Below are positions 16,444-25,825 of a DNA stretch of 64,000 bases, in pieces. How positions within the stretch are numbered: the first letter of the stretch is position 1; each line of letters begins with the position of its first letter. Below the pieces are notes generated by a model. It worked only from the letters and a program-made list of their open reading frames with translations. It made no database searches and was not told where the DNA came from. Source of the stretch: Pseudoalteromonas apostichopi (GTDB taxonomy: Bacteria; Pseudomonadota; Gammaproteobacteria; Enterobacterales; Alteromonadaceae); the NCBI RefSeq assembly GCF_030297135.1, contig NZ_AP028065.1, positions 2,294,001 through 2,358,000 on the forward strand, given 5' to 3'. Position numbers and translations under genes: made by a program.

Positions 16444-17367
16444 ATGCCTACCAACATTGAGCAGCGAAAAGGCGTCATTTTCGCTTGTTTAGCCTTTTTT
16501 ATGTGGGGTCTTGCGCCCATTTACTTTAAGTTTCTACAGCAGATTTCTGCTTTTGAAATCTTAATGCACCGTGTTATTTGGTCGGTGTTGTTTTTACTTC
16601 TTATCATTGCTGCTCGTCATCAATGGCAGCGTATTCGTGTGGTTCTTGGACAGCCTAAATTACTGTTGATGTTGGTTATCACAGCAAGCTTACTAGGCTT
16701 TAACTGGGGCTTATTTATTTGGGCAGTGAACAATAATCATATGCTTGATGCTAGTTTAGGTTATTACATAAATCCATTACTCAATGTGTTATTGGGTATG
16801 TTGTTTTTAGGTGAGCGGCTGCGTAAATGGCAAGGTGTTGCGGTTGGTCTAGCGCTTTGTGGTGTGTTGCTACAGCTGGTGAGCTTTGGTTCATTCCCCG
16901 TAGTTGCTTTCTCGCTGGCTAGCTCGTTTGCTATTTATGGTCTATTACGTAAAAAGTTACCAATCGAGTCATTACCAGGATTATTGCTCGAAGCGCTTAT
17001 TTTATTACCTGTTGCACTTATTTATTGGTGGTTGATGGCGCCATCAGCAAGCTCTGATTTAACTGCAAATGATTGGCACATTAACTTATTACTCATTAGT
17101 GCCGGTGTGGTGACAACTTTACCACTGTTATGTTTTACCGGTGCCGCAAAGCGCCTGCAATACAGTACGCTTGGCTTCTTTCAGTACATAGGCCCAAGTT
17201 TAATGTTTATGCTTGCCGTGGCGTTTTACGGTGAAGTATTTGATGCTGAGCGTGTGGTGACTTTTGCGTGTATTTGGAGTGCTTTAGCATTATTCAGCTG
17301 GGATTCGTATCGTCAAAGTCGAAAGCAACGCAAAGCGCAGTTAGAGGCAGTGACTAAGCCTGTATAG
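16444..17367 (+). CDS. rarD: EamA-family permease RarD
   Basis: Inner-membrane protein of about 307 residues with ten hydrophobic segments, the duplicated EamA layout. RarD features include the N-terminal FFMWGLAPIYFKFLQ, WSVLFLLLIIAARHQW and FQYIGPSLMFMLAVAFYGE. The start is placed at the ATG at 16444 (MPTNIEQRKGV), which matches the family length. The longer frame from 16384 adds 20 residues with no similarity. RarD was named from chloramphenicol-sensitivity work. The transported substrate is not established. Confidence 0.88.
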   Translation: MPTNIEQRKGVIFACLAFFMWGLAPIYFKFLQQISAFEILMHRVIWSVLFLLLIIAARHQWQRIRVVLGQPKLLLMLVITASLLGFNWGLFIWAVNNNHMLDASLGYYINPLLNVLLGMLFLGERLRKWQGVAVGLALCGVLLQLVSFGSFPVVAFSLASSFAIYGLLRKKLPIESLPGLLLEALILLPVALIYWWLMAPSASSDLTANDWHINLLLISAGVVTTLPLLCFTGAAKRLQYSTLGFFQYIGPSLMFMLAVAFYGEVFDAERVVTFACIWSALALFSWDSYRQSRKQRKAQLEAVTKPV

Positions 17368-17369
17368 GC

Positions 17370-18605
17370 TTAGCTTACTAATTTGTTGCGGCCAGAGTCT
17401 TTTGCTTGATAAAGCTTTAAATCGGCCTGTTTTATTAGTTCATCCAAACTATAAATGGGCCCATTATGAAAACCAATCGACAGCGTAAACTTGATTTGGT
17501 CTTTGCTAAATTCAGAGCTGTGTTTTTCGACAAACAAACGGAATTTTTCTAAACGCTGTAACGATTCTTGTGGATCTTGATCCGCAAAGTACACCGCAAA
17601 TTCTTCACCACCGAAGCGGCCTACTAAATTATCTCCAAAATACTTCGCCATACATTGTGATAAACCTTTAAGCACTTCATCACCTGCATCATGACCATAG
17701 TTATCGTTAATTGATTTAAAGTGGTCAATATCAATCATGGCTAAAGAGACTGAGGTATCTGACATTTTTGCAGCTTTTAGGTGATTGTTTGCTTCACCGA
17801 AGAAATAGCGGCGATTAGGGAGTTTAGTGAGGTAATCAGTGTTTGCCTGCAAACGAATTGTTTTAATGTTTTCAAGCATGTCGACGTTTTGGCTTAGCCG
17901 ACAATAGAACTCTTCATTATTAAATGGCTTGCGAAGGTAATCGTCAGCGCCAGATTTTAAAAAGCGCGTTGAAAGATGCAAAGTATCGTAAGCTGAGATA
18001 CCAATCACCGCTTTTTCGTCATTAGAATATAAACGGCGAATTTCAACACAGAGCTCATCCCCATTCATATTCGGCATTTCGTTATCGGTAATGATCACCG
18101 ATATTTTTGGGTTTTCAGCCAGTACTTTTAAAGCATCAACACCATCAACAGCTTCAATGGTTTGGTATTTGTGACGAGTTAATAAGTTACAAATATGGTG
18201 GCGTGTTGCCGCTGAATCATCGACCACTAATACCAATATTTGCTCATTACGAGGTAAACGAGCGAGTTGTTTTTCTAGGTATTGGTAGGCTTGTTTATTT
18301 TCTTTGGTGATGTAATCAATGATGGGATGTTTTTCAACGATATTACGTGTTGTTTCGTCAAGATTGCCGGTCATTACAATGGTGGGAATGTCGGCAGCGA
18401 TAGTACAGGGGACTGCTTCTCCGGTTGGTGCGTCAGGCAGAATAAAGTCTACTACTGCACAAAAGTAACTGTGCTTGCTAATAAGCTCTTTTGCCTCAGC
18501 TAAGTTACCAGCAATGTCGGCTTCATAGCCAACTTTTTGCGCGATGTGCTTTTGCACTCGCGCAATGGTTGGCGTATCTTCAATTATTAATATTCTTCGA
18601 GTCAC
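17370..18605 (-). CDS. Response regulator with two receiver domains and a GGDEF diguanylate cyclase
   Basis: 411 residues: REC1 (about 3-115, phospho-acceptor D in VVDFILPD), REC2 (about 122-240, IITDNEMPNMNG with K in YLRKPF) and a GGDEF domain (about 250-410) with intact active site GRFGGEEF. No RxxD inhibitory site precedes the GGEEF (the residues are KYFGDN), so product inhibition through that site is unlikely. The REC-REC-GGDEF arrangement resembles PleD. It is expected to make c-di-GMP on phosphorylation. It starts at GTG with AAGG six bases upstream. No partner kinase is adjacent. Confidence 0.9.
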   Translation of the reverse strand: MTRRILIIEDTPTIARVQKHIAQKVGYEADIAGNLAEAKELISKHSYFCAVVDFILPDAPTGEAVPCTIAADIPTIVMTGNLDETTRNIVEKHPIIDYITKENKQAYQYLEKQLARLPRNEQILVLVVDDSAATRHHICNLLTRHKYQTIEAVDGVDALKVLAENPKISVIITDNEMPNMNGDELCVEIRRLYSNDEKAVIGISAYDTLHLSTRFLKSGADDYLRKPFNNEEFYCRLSQNVDMLENIKTIRLQANTDYLTKLPNRRYFFGEANNHLKAAKMSDTSVSLAMIDIDHFKSINDNYGHDAGDEVLKGLSQCMAKYFGDNLVGRFGGEEFAVYFADQDPQESLQRLEKFRLFVEKHSSEFSKDQIKFTLSIGFHNGPIYSLDELIKQADLKLYQAKDSGRNKLVS

Positions 18606-18683
18606 AACTTGCCTTGAAATAACTTACTGGCGAAACAAAAGTTATTACAAGTTTTAACCCTAAAAGGGTAAAAAAGCAAATTG

Positions 18684-19058
18684 TTATAGGCTATCTGACT
18701 CAGAATAATATTCAACACTTTGTGTTGTTGGGCTCGCAATACGAGAGCGCCCAAATAAGGTATGAAACTTAGTTTTGCAGGTTGTTTGTTTAAGGTATTT
18801 GATCCAAGCGCGCTCAATTGGATTGGTTGCTTCAAGGTTACCGGTAACAACTTGTACAAATTGAGTTTGAAATTCATTTTGTGGTTCTAGGGTTTTGTTG
18901 TATAAACCCTTTAGAACAACACCATGCTGCTCGAGAATGTCGGCTTCTAGCAAAGTGAAGTGACCACTACGACCAAAACCGCGTGGGAAATTTTGATCAT
19001 CATAGAATTGACGTTGGCTTGCAAATGCTTGACGAAGTGATGAAATGTCATTGCTCAT
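18684..19058 (-). CDS. maoP: MaoP (DUF413, YifE) macrodomain Ori organisation protein
   Basis: 124 residues matching E. coli YifE/MaoP in YDDQNFPRGFGRSGHFTLLEADILEQHG and the downstream FHTLFGRSR; the longest exact key words are NFPRGFGRSGHF and FHTLFGR. MaoP acts with the maoS site in organising the Ori macrodomain in E. coli. It is divergent from hdfR, the same arrangement as in E. coli, which strengthens the call. A GAGGAT ribosome-binding site precedes the ATG. Confidence 0.88.
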   Translation of the reverse strand: MSNDISSLRQAFASQRQFYDDQNFPRGFGRSGHFTLLEADILEQHGVVLKGLYNKTLEPQNEFQTQFVQVVTGNLEATNPIERAWIKYLKQTTCKTKFHTLFGRSRIASPTTQSVEYYSESDSL

Positions 19059-19148
19059 GGCTTTATCCTCATGCCCTATTTTCTTGCTGGAGTATGGATC
19101 AAGTTGTCGATTTTATTAAACAAATTATTTTTATCGTAAGGGTAAAAA

Positions 19149-20003
19149 ATGGATATCGATTTATTGAAGACTTTTGTTGAAGTGGTACGTACGCGCCATT
19201 TCGGTAAAGCAGCTGAAAATTTATATATTACACAGTCTGCGGTAAGTTTTCGGATCCGACAATTAGAGCAAGGTTTAGGCGTTAACTTATTTATTCGTCA
19301 ACGAAACAACATTCAGTTAACGGCACCGGGTGAGCGATTACTGCCACACGCACAAATGATCATAACGGGGATGCAACGAGCAAAAGTTGATGTGGCGCTT
19401 GCTGATAATATGCATAAGCAAATTAGTTTAGCGGGCACACCTAATATATGGGATGCTTTTTTGCAGTTTGGTATTACAAACATTGTTTCTGCTATGCCGG
19501 GTGTATCGCTAGTCGCTGAAGTAAAAGCACAGCAAGAGAGTACTCGCTTATTGCTTGAACGTACATTAGATCTAGCGGTATTATTTGATCCCCCTAAAGT
19601 TGATGAGCTGGTTGTTCAACGAATTTGTGAACTCCCTATTATTCCTGTGAGCGCTTTTGAAACTGCAAACAGCGAAAACTTTTTCGATAATCAATATGTT
19701 TATGTTGATTGGGGAACAACCTTTTCGTTATGGCATGCCCGAGAGTTTAATGGCCATGCTCCCCCTTATTTCAGAACCAGCACCGGGCGTATTGCACTCG
19801 ATTTAATATTAAAATGCGGCGGCAGTGCCTTCATTCCACAATTATTAGTCGAAGAGCAGCTTAAATCTGGTGAGCTTTATCATGTTGAAGATGTTGCACA
19901 TACCTCGCGAGATGTATTTGTTGCTTACCACAGAGATAATGAACAAACCCCTCTATTAGAGAAATTAGTGACATTATTAACTGAGCTGCAAATAAAAGCT
20001 TAA
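19149..20003 (+). CDS. hdfR: LysR-type transcriptional regulator HdfR
   Basis: 284 residues. The N-terminal winged HTH (DLLKTFVEVVRTRHFGKAAE, then YITQSAVSFRIRQLEQ) is almost identical in pattern to E. coli HdfR, a repressor of flhDC. A LysR substrate-binding domain follows. Divergence from maoP is conserved. The 90-base shared region between them holds both promoters. Whether it controls flagella here is unknown. An AAGGGT ribosome-binding site is present. Confidence 0.88.
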   Translation: MDIDLLKTFVEVVRTRHFGKAAENLYITQSAVSFRIRQLEQGLGVNLFIRQRNNIQLTAPGERLLPHAQMIITGMQRAKVDVALADNMHKQISLAGTPNIWDAFLQFGITNIVSAMPGVSLVAEVKAQQESTRLLLERTLDLAVLFDPPKVDELVVQRICELPIIPVSAFETANSENFFDNQYVYVDWGTTFSLWHAREFNGHAPPYFRTSTGRIALDLILKCGGSAFIPQLLVEEQLKSGELYHVEDVAHTSRDVFVAYHRDNEQTPLLEKLVTLLTELQIKA

Positions 20004-20112
20004 AATTAATTTAACTTAGCTTTTATAAAAATTTAATGCCGCAACAGTAGGTTACGTTTTTATTTCAGAAATAATTATATTTCATGAAGGTAAATTGACG
20101 TTTTTGTTTCAA

Positions 20113-20134
20113 TTGTCATCTTTTTGTCATTTTT
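20113..20134 (+). promoter_or_regulatory. Pho-box-like direct repeat upstream of the porin
   Basis: TTGTCAT at 20113 and TTGTCAT at 20124 are spaced 11 bases start to start and separated by four bases (CTTT). This is the phasing of a PhoB box (CTGTCAT-AAAW-CTGTCAT). A weaker TGTCAC follows at 20138. It lies about 70-90 bases before the porin start codon. Confidence 0.55.
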
Positions 20135-20199
20135 CGATGTCACACTGCGCGCATTGAAACACAGTATGTGTTTTTTGTTGCGATTATTGAGGAAACGAC

Positions 20200-21132
20200 A
20201 TGAAATTTGCAAAGTCTAGCTTATTCCTAGCTTTATTTGGTGGTTTATCTTTTTCTGCATTAGCTGATGTAGATGTATATGGTAAAGCAAACGTGACTGT
20301 TCAATCATCAGATGATGGCGAAGGGTCTTTCACTGAAATTAAAAGCAATAACTCACGTTTTGGCTTAAAAGGTTCAGAAAAAATTTCTGAAGGCCTAGAA
20401 GCTGTTTATAAATTTGAGTTTGGTGTAGACGTATCTGACGCTGATTCAAAAGGCGACAATGACGATAACATTACTGCTCGTAACCAATATGTGGGTGTGA
20501 AAGGTAGCTTTGGTCAAGTTGTTATCGGCCGTAACGATACAGCAATGAAGCAATCTCAAGGTAAAGTTGATTTATTCAATGACCTTGAAGGAGATATCAA
20601 GAATGCGTTTAAAGGTGAAAACCGTTTAGGCGACACAATTTCTTATGCTTCTAAAGACTTTAATGGTTTCAAAGTGTTAGCGACATATGTAGCTGAAGAT
20701 GATGTAGATGCTGATAACGGTTACTCAGTAGCGTTAACTTACGGCGATGCAAAACTTAAAGAAAGCAAACTTTATGCATCAGTTGCAGCTGACAGCGAAG
20801 TTAAAGGCTACGACATTGTTCGTGCAACAGTACAGGGTAAACTAGGTGACTTCAAACTAGGCGCTATGTACCAAACACAAGAAAAAGTGGATGGTAGTGC
20901 TGAAGCTGATGGTTACTTAGTAAATGCTGCTTACCAAATGAATAGCAATACTTTCAAAGTACAGTATCAAGTAATTGACTTTGATGAAGGCGATAAGAAA
21001 ACAGCTATTTCTGCAGGTGTTGATCACAAGCTAAGCAAAAACACAAAAGTATTTGGTTTCTACTCAACGTTTGATACAGATAATCAAGTTGACCAAGATT
21101 ACTTAGGTGTTGGTATTGAATACAAGTTCTAA
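20200..21132 (+). CDS. Outer-membrane porin (general gram-negative porin family)
   Basis: 310 residues. The signal peptide is MKFAKSSLFLALFGG...SALA with cleavage near residue 22. The mature start is DVDVYGKANVTVQ and the C-terminus GVGIEYKF ends in phenylalanine as required for BAM insertion. The beta-strand-rich body has the NNSRFGLKGSEKISEGLEA and QYVGVKGSFGQVVIGR motifs of the trimeric general-porin family. It is monocistronic, with a GAGGAAACG ribosome-binding site and a terminator. A Pho-box-like repeat upstream suggests phosphate-starvation induction (PhoE-like role), which is an inference. Confidence 0.88.
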   Translation: MKFAKSSLFLALFGGLSFSALADVDVYGKANVTVQSSDDGEGSFTEIKSNNSRFGLKGSEKISEGLEAVYKFEFGVDVSDADSKGDNDDNITARNQYVGVKGSFGQVVIGRNDTAMKQSQGKVDLFNDLEGDIKNAFKGENRLGDTISYASKDFNGFKVLATYVAEDDVDADNGYSVALTYGDAKLKESKLYASVAADSEVKGYDIVRATVQGKLGDFKLGAMYQTQEKVDGSAEADGYLVNAAYQMNSNTFKVQYQVIDFDEGDKKTAISAGVDHKLSKNTKVFGFYSTFDTDNQVDQDYLGVGIEYKF

Positions 21133-21162
21133 TCCAACCCTTGGATAACTCCCTAACTTGTC

Positions 21163-21189
21163 AGCCCAGCTAATTAGCTGGGCTTTTTT
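21163..21189 (+). terminator. Porin terminator
   Basis: AGCCCAGC-TAATTA-GCTGGGCT hairpin followed by a T-run. Confidence 0.9.
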
Positions 21190-21236
21190 ATTGCTCTAGA
21201 AATAAAATTTATACCGTAGTTAGCTTGCTTGAATGG

Positions 21237-23318
21237 TTAAGCTTGTGCGTAGTTTGATTTGCCAGCAAGCCAGCGCTGAATAAGTTTATCGGTTAGTTCT
21301 GGGTAGTCGTTTAATATTTTGAAGGCTATGGGTCTTACATGATCGAGTGTTTGTTTATCGCGGTTTAGATCGGCGATTTTAAATTCGGCTAGGCCTGTTT
21401 GTTTGGTACCAAGTACTTCACCAGGGCCACGAATTTCGAGATCTCGCTCAGCGATAACAAAGCCATCATTACTTTCACGCAGCACACCTAAGCGCTTTTG
21501 CGCTGTCGCTGATAATGGCGCGTGATAAAGTAAAACACAGTGTGATGCTGTTGCCCCACGGCCAACACGGCCGCGCAGCTGGTGGAGTTGTGCAAGGCCT
21601 AACCGTTCAGGGTTTTCAATAATGATAAGGCTGGCATTGGGCACATCAACACCCACTTCAATCACCGTTGTGGCAACGAGTACATGAATATTACCTGCTT
21701 TAAACTCACTCATAATGGCTTGCTTTTCAGCGGCTTTCATCCGGCCATGCACTAAGCCAACGTTTAATTCTGGCAATGCTGCTTTCAATTGCTCAGCGCT
21801 ATCTTCGGCGGCTTGGCATTGCAGTACTTCAGACTCATCAATCAGGGTGCAAACCCAATACACTTGACGGCCTTGCTCTGTGCACGCTGTTCTCACACGT
21901 TGAATGATTTCGTCTCGGCGTGCATCTGGAATCGCCACCGTTGTGATAGGCGTTCTACCGGGTGGTAACTCATCAATCACTGAGGTTTCTAAGTCAGCGT
22001 AGGCTGTCATTGCTAAGGTTCGCGGGATAGGAGTTGCAGTCATCACTAATTGGTGTGGATAACAATCACCAAATCGGCCTTTTTCACGCAGTGATAGGCG
22101 CTGATGAACACCAAAGCGATGTTGCTCATCAATAATAATTAATACCAGGTTGTTAAACTCAACCTGCTCTTGGAATAATGCATGGGTGCCAACAATCATT
22201 TGCGCTTCCCCAGAGGCAATTTTTTCAAGAGTCGTTGCGCGCTCTTTACCTTTACTTTTGCCACCTAACCAAGCGACTTCAATTCCTAATTGATTAAACC
22301 ATTGGCTAAAGTTGATGCCATGTTGCTCTGATAAAATCTCAGTAGGTGCCATTAAAGCTACTTGGTACCCTTCGCTTATCGCGGTCAGTGCGCTGAGCGC
22401 TGCGACTAAGGTTTTACCAGAGCCTACATCGCCTTGCACTAAGCGCATCATTGGAAATGGGTGCTGCAAGTCACCTTTTATTTCTGCCACGACACGACTT
22501 TGTGCATTGGTTGGGCTAAAGGCTAAATTAGCTAAAAATTGCTGCTCAAGCTGATTATGAGGCTTTAATGCAACTGCTTTTACGGTTTGCCCTTTTTGCC
22601 GCAGCTTTAATAGGCTTAAGTTTTGGGCTAGTAACTCTTCAAAGACTAAACGTTGTTGGGCAGGGTGCATACCTTGCTCTAGAGCTGTTAAATCAATATC
22701 GTTTTGTGGGCGATGTAAAGTCATTAAAGCATCGGCTAAGCGCATTCCAGTTGGCTGAAACTGCTCTGGCAGTAGTTCTTCTACTGGGTATTTACGTAAT
22801 AGAGCAAGCGCCTGATCGCTAAGTGCACGAATAGATAACTGCTTAAGACCTTCAGTAACTGGGTATACTGGTGTCAGCGTTGTGTTCGTTGGTTGCTCAG
22901 ATGGGGTATCCGATAAGCTGTATTCTGGGTGTGTCATTTCAAAACCAACACGACCACGGCGGATCTCACCAAAGCAGCGAATGATTTTACCTGTACTTAA
23001 AGCGTTTTTTTGAGCCGCACTAAAGTTAAAAAACCTGAGTGTTAAACGGCCTGTACCATCATTGACTTGGCAAACCAGCATGCGTCTTTTACCAAAGGTG
23101 ATTTGGCTGGTTTCAATCGTGGCTTCAACACTAACATGACTATGAGGTTGGAGTTCGCAGATTGGGTGAATGCGGGTGCGGTCTTCATAGCGGTGAGGCA
23201 AATGAAACAGCATGTCTTGCACCGTCTCAATATTTAGCTTAGCAAGACGCTCGGCCATTTTCGGGCCGACGCCTTTTAATTCTGTAATTGGGTATAACGC
23301 TAAGCTAGGATGACTCAA
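21237..23318 (-). CDS. recG: ATP-dependent DNA helicase RecG
   Basis: Branch-migration helicase that reverses stalled forks and processes Holliday junctions, 693 residues as in E. coli. An N-terminal wedge/OB domain is followed by Walker A GDVGSGKTLVA near residue 298, the DEQH box IIDEQHRFGVHQ and the TRG motif region ERDLEIRGPGE near the C-terminus. It lies 39 bases downstream of trmH on the same strand. In E. coli the order spoT-trmH-recG is continuous. Here asnCA, a fapA-like gene and ridA separate spoT from trmH-recG. Confidence 0.97.
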   Translation of the reverse strand: MSHPSLALYPITELKGVGPKMAERLAKLNIETVQDMLFHLPHRYEDRTRIHPICELQPHSHVSVEATIETSQITFGKRRMLVCQVNDGTGRLTLRFFNFSAAQKNALSTGKIIRCFGEIRRGRVGFEMTHPEYSLSDTPSEQPTNTTLTPVYPVTEGLKQLSIRALSDQALALLRKYPVEELLPEQFQPTGMRLADALMTLHRPQNDIDLTALEQGMHPAQQRLVFEELLAQNLSLLKLRQKGQTVKAVALKPHNQLEQQFLANLAFSPTNAQSRVVAEIKGDLQHPFPMMRLVQGDVGSGKTLVAALSALTAISEGYQVALMAPTEILSEQHGINFSQWFNQLGIEVAWLGGKSKGKERATTLEKIASGEAQMIVGTHALFQEQVEFNNLVLIIIDEQHRFGVHQRLSLREKGRFGDCYPHQLVMTATPIPRTLAMTAYADLETSVIDELPPGRTPITTVAIPDARRDEIIQRVRTACTEQGRQVYWVCTLIDESEVLQCQAAEDSAEQLKAALPELNVGLVHGRMKAAEKQAIMSEFKAGNIHVLVATTVIEVGVDVPNASLIIIENPERLGLAQLHQLRGRVGRGATASHCVLLYHAPLSATAQKRLGVLRESNDGFVIAERDLEIRGPGEVLGTKQTGLAEFKIADLNRDKQTLDHVRPIAFKILNDYPELTDKLIQRWLAGKSNYAQA

Positions 23319-23357
23319 AGGTGACTCAAATTATTAATTAGTAGACTGTTTTTCAGT

Positions 23358-24074
23358 TTACTTGCACTCGTTAGTAGCTTCAAGCGGTTGCGTGTGTTTT
23401 AAAATATTCCAGAACGTTTCATCAGCAACAATGTCACCATTTTCATCAAGCTCAGGGTACGGCAGCTCTTTTTCGCGGCATTGTTCTGCAATAATAGGGT
23501 GGCAGCCTTCAAACAAGATACGATGCTTAATTCTGGCATCAAGCATGTCGCGGTTGTAAAGCCCAGCTTCTTCCCTTTGGCGCTGTGCTTCAAATAGAAT
23601 AAGCGCTGCTGCTACGGATACATTAAGAGACTGCACCATCCCTTGCATTGGGATGATGATGTTTTTATCAGCGTGAGCGAGGGCGCGTGATGAAATACCG
23701 TCTCGTTCTTGGCCAACAATGACAGCTGTTGGTTTGGTGTAGTCGATTTCGCGAAAGTCGACTGCATCATCTGTTAAGTGAGTTGCTAAAATTTGTACTT
23801 CAGGGTTGTGAGCACGCATCATGGCAACGGCCTCATCGATATTACGATGTAAGTGGGTTTCTAGCCAGTTCTTACTACCGCCTGAGGTATTGTTGGTTAA
23901 CCATTTTTGATTCTCTGGCCATACAGCATGTACGTGATGGCAGCCCGTTGCGTCTGCTGTGCGGGCAATAGCAGATAAATTATGATGCTTGTGTACTTCT
24001 TCTAAACAAACCGTTAGGTCCGTTTGGCGGCGATCTAATACGCGCTTAACACGCTCAAAGCGAGTTGTATCCAT
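23358..24074 (-). CDS. trmH: tRNA (guanosine-18-2'-O)-methyltransferase TrmH
   Basis: SPOUT-class methyltransferase of 238 residues. The N-terminus DTTRFERVKRVLDRRQTDL, motif 1 NLSAIARTADATG, motif 2 AVIVGQERDGIS and motif 3 IPMQGMVQSLNVSVAAAL (knot region) are typical of TrmH/SpoU, which methylates G18 of tRNA. E. coli TrmH is 229 residues. It is transcribed toward recG. Confidence 0.94.
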   Translation of the reverse strand: MDTTRFERVKRVLDRRQTDLTVCLEEVHKHHNLSAIARTADATGCHHVHAVWPENQKWLTNNTSGGSKNWLETHLHRNIDEAVAMMRAHNPEVQILATHLTDDAVDFREIDYTKPTAVIVGQERDGISSRALAHADKNIIIPMQGMVQSLNVSVAAALILFEAQRQREEAGLYNRDMLDARIKHRILFEGCHPIIAEQCREKELPYPELDENGDIVADETFWNILKHTQPLEATNECK

Positions 24075-24118
24075 AGTTGTGTGCTCGTTGACGGATTCTA
24101 ATTGGCGCTGATTATACC

Positions 24119-24577
24119 CTAGGGAACAACAGCTCGGCTAATTGGGTTTTGTAATGAGATCAGCGTTTCTGTTGATTGAATAGCTTCGATGGCTTGTATT
24201 TTGTTAATTAACACATCTTGTAGATGATCAATTGAACGTGCCATTACTTTGATAAATATACTGTAATTACCAGTGGTGTAATAGGCTTCGACAACCTCTT
24301 CTAATTCTTTTAAATGCAGTAAAGTTTGCGGGTAATCACGGGCATTGTTGAGGTTAATGCCAATAAAGCAGCAAACATCGTAACCAAGCTGTTTGGCATC
24401 AATACTGACTTGGGTACCTGTAATAATACCCGCTTGTTTCATCTTTTCGACCCTAACATGAATGGTGCCGGCACTTACAGCAAAGCGTTTAGCAAGTTCT
24501 GCATACGCTGTTCGGGCATTTTCCATTAAAGCGTTAAGGATGTTTTTATCGAGATTATCGATTTGATAATTTTCCAT
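24119..24577 (-). CDS. asnC: Transcriptional regulator AsnC (Lrp family)
   Basis: 152 residues from ATG 24577 (MENYQIDNLDKNIL), the same length and N-terminus as E. coli AsnC. A longer frame extends upstream to 24607 but has no support. An N-terminal HTH (ELAKRFAVSAGTIHVRVEKM) is followed by a RAM effector domain. AsnC activates asnA when asparagine is low. The divergent arrangement with asnA is conserved, so the 197 bases between their starts contain the operator. Confidence 0.93.
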   Translation of the reverse strand: MENYQIDNLDKNILNALMENARTAYAELAKRFAVSAGTIHVRVEKMKQAGIITGTQVSIDAKQLGYDVCCFIGINLNNARDYPQTLLHLKELEEVVEAYYTTGNYSIFIKVMARSIDHLQDVLINKIQAIEAIQSTETLISLQNPISRAVVP

Positions 24578-24774
24578 GGTATTTCTTAGTGTTAATTGTT
24601 GAATCAATAATTTTTATAGCATTATTTTTATGAATGTTTCAATGTTAAGTTCTTTTTATTGTGGGTTATTGAAAATAATCTTTGTTTGGTTGAGGATTGC
24701 TTTAACAGGAGGAGCCAAGCAGCGGGTTTCTCTAATTAAGCAAGTAACAATAACTGGGAATGAGGCCAATTATT

Positions 24775-25770
24775 ATGAGTTCACACTACCTGCAGCAACA
24801 GCAGCAAATTAGTAAAGTAAAACAGTTTTTTTCAAGCCAATTAGAACAACAATTAGGGTTAGTTGAAGTACAAGCGCCGATCTTGGCAAAAGTAGGCGAT
24901 GGTATTCAAGATAACTTAAGCGGTACTGAAAATGCTGTATCGGTAGCAGTGAAAACAATTCCGGGTAGCCAATTTGAAGTGGTCCACTCTTTAGCAAAGT
25001 GGAAACGTAAGACCTTGGCTGATTACGATTTTTCGGTAGGTGAAGGACTTTATACGCATATGAAAGCGCTTCGCCCTGATGAAGAATCTTTAAGCCCAAT
25101 CCACTCGGTGTATGTTGACCAATGGGATTGGGAAAAAGTGATTTGCGAGAGTACAGAGCGTACCTTAGACAAACTAAAAGAAACCGTAACATCGCTTTAT
25201 CAGGCGATTAAAGCAACCGAACGCTTTGTGGCTAGTGAGTTTGATTTAACCTCGTTTTTGCCTGAGCAAATCACCTTTGTACACAGTGAACAGCTACGTC
25301 AGATGTATCCTGACTTTACAGCGAAACAACGTGAAAAAGCGGTCGCACAAGAATACGGTGCGGTATTTTTAATTGGTATAGGCGGCACACTTGCCGATGG
25401 TAAAATTCATGACGTACGAGCGCCAGATTATGACGATTGGTCAACACAAACCTGTAGTAAATTTGCAGGCTTAAACGGTGATATTTTAGTTTGGAACCCA
25501 GTGCTTGAAGATGCATTTGAAATCTCTTCAATGGGGATTCGAGTAAGTCCTGATGCCTTAGCTACTCAATTAGCGATTACAGGCGACCAAGCTCGTTTGG
25601 AGTTTGATTGGCATAAACAGCTACTCGCGAAGAAGTTTCCGCAAACGATAGGTGGTGGTATTGGTCAATCACGACTCGCTATGTTGCTATTACAAAAACA
25701 GCATATCGGGCAAGTACAAGTAGGTGTTTGGCCTGAGCAGCTAAAACAGCAAGTGGAAGGAATTCTTTAA
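24775..25770 (+). CDS. asnA: Aspartate-ammonia ligase AsnA
   Basis: Ammonia-dependent asparagine synthetase related to class II aminoacyl-tRNA synthetases, 331 residues (E. coli 330). Clear landmarks are VQAPILAKVGDGIQDNLSG, VHSLAKWKRKTL, GEGLYTHMKALRPDE and QTIGGGIGQSRL. The start is set at 24775 (MSSHYLQQQQQISKV), where GAGG lies 9 bases upstream. The earlier ATG at 24760 would use that site as coding sequence. It is divergent from asnC, its expected regulator. Confidence 0.96.
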   Translation: MSSHYLQQQQQISKVKQFFSSQLEQQLGLVEVQAPILAKVGDGIQDNLSGTENAVSVAVKTIPGSQFEVVHSLAKWKRKTLADYDFSVGEGLYTHMKALRPDEESLSPIHSVYVDQWDWEKVICESTERTLDKLKETVTSLYQAIKATERFVASEFDLTSFLPEQITFVHSEQLRQMYPDFTAKQREKAVAQEYGAVFLIGIGGTLADGKIHDVRAPDYDDWSTQTCSKFAGLNGDILVWNPVLEDAFEISSMGIRVSPDALATQLAITGDQARLEFDWHKQLLAKKFPQTIGGGIGQSRLAMLLLQKQHIGQVQVGVWPEQLKQQVEGIL

Positions 25771-25795
25771 ATTAAGATTTAAAGACCCTGGTAAA

Positions 25796-25824
25796 AAGAG
25801 GCTTTAACTTAAAGCCTCTTTTTT
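25796..25824. terminator. Terminator between asnA and the convergent fapA-like gene
   Basis: AAGAGGCTTT-AACTT-AAAGCCTCTT hairpin with T-run on the plus strand and A-run on the left, so it may serve both genes. Confidence 0.85.
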
Positions 25825-25825
25825 A

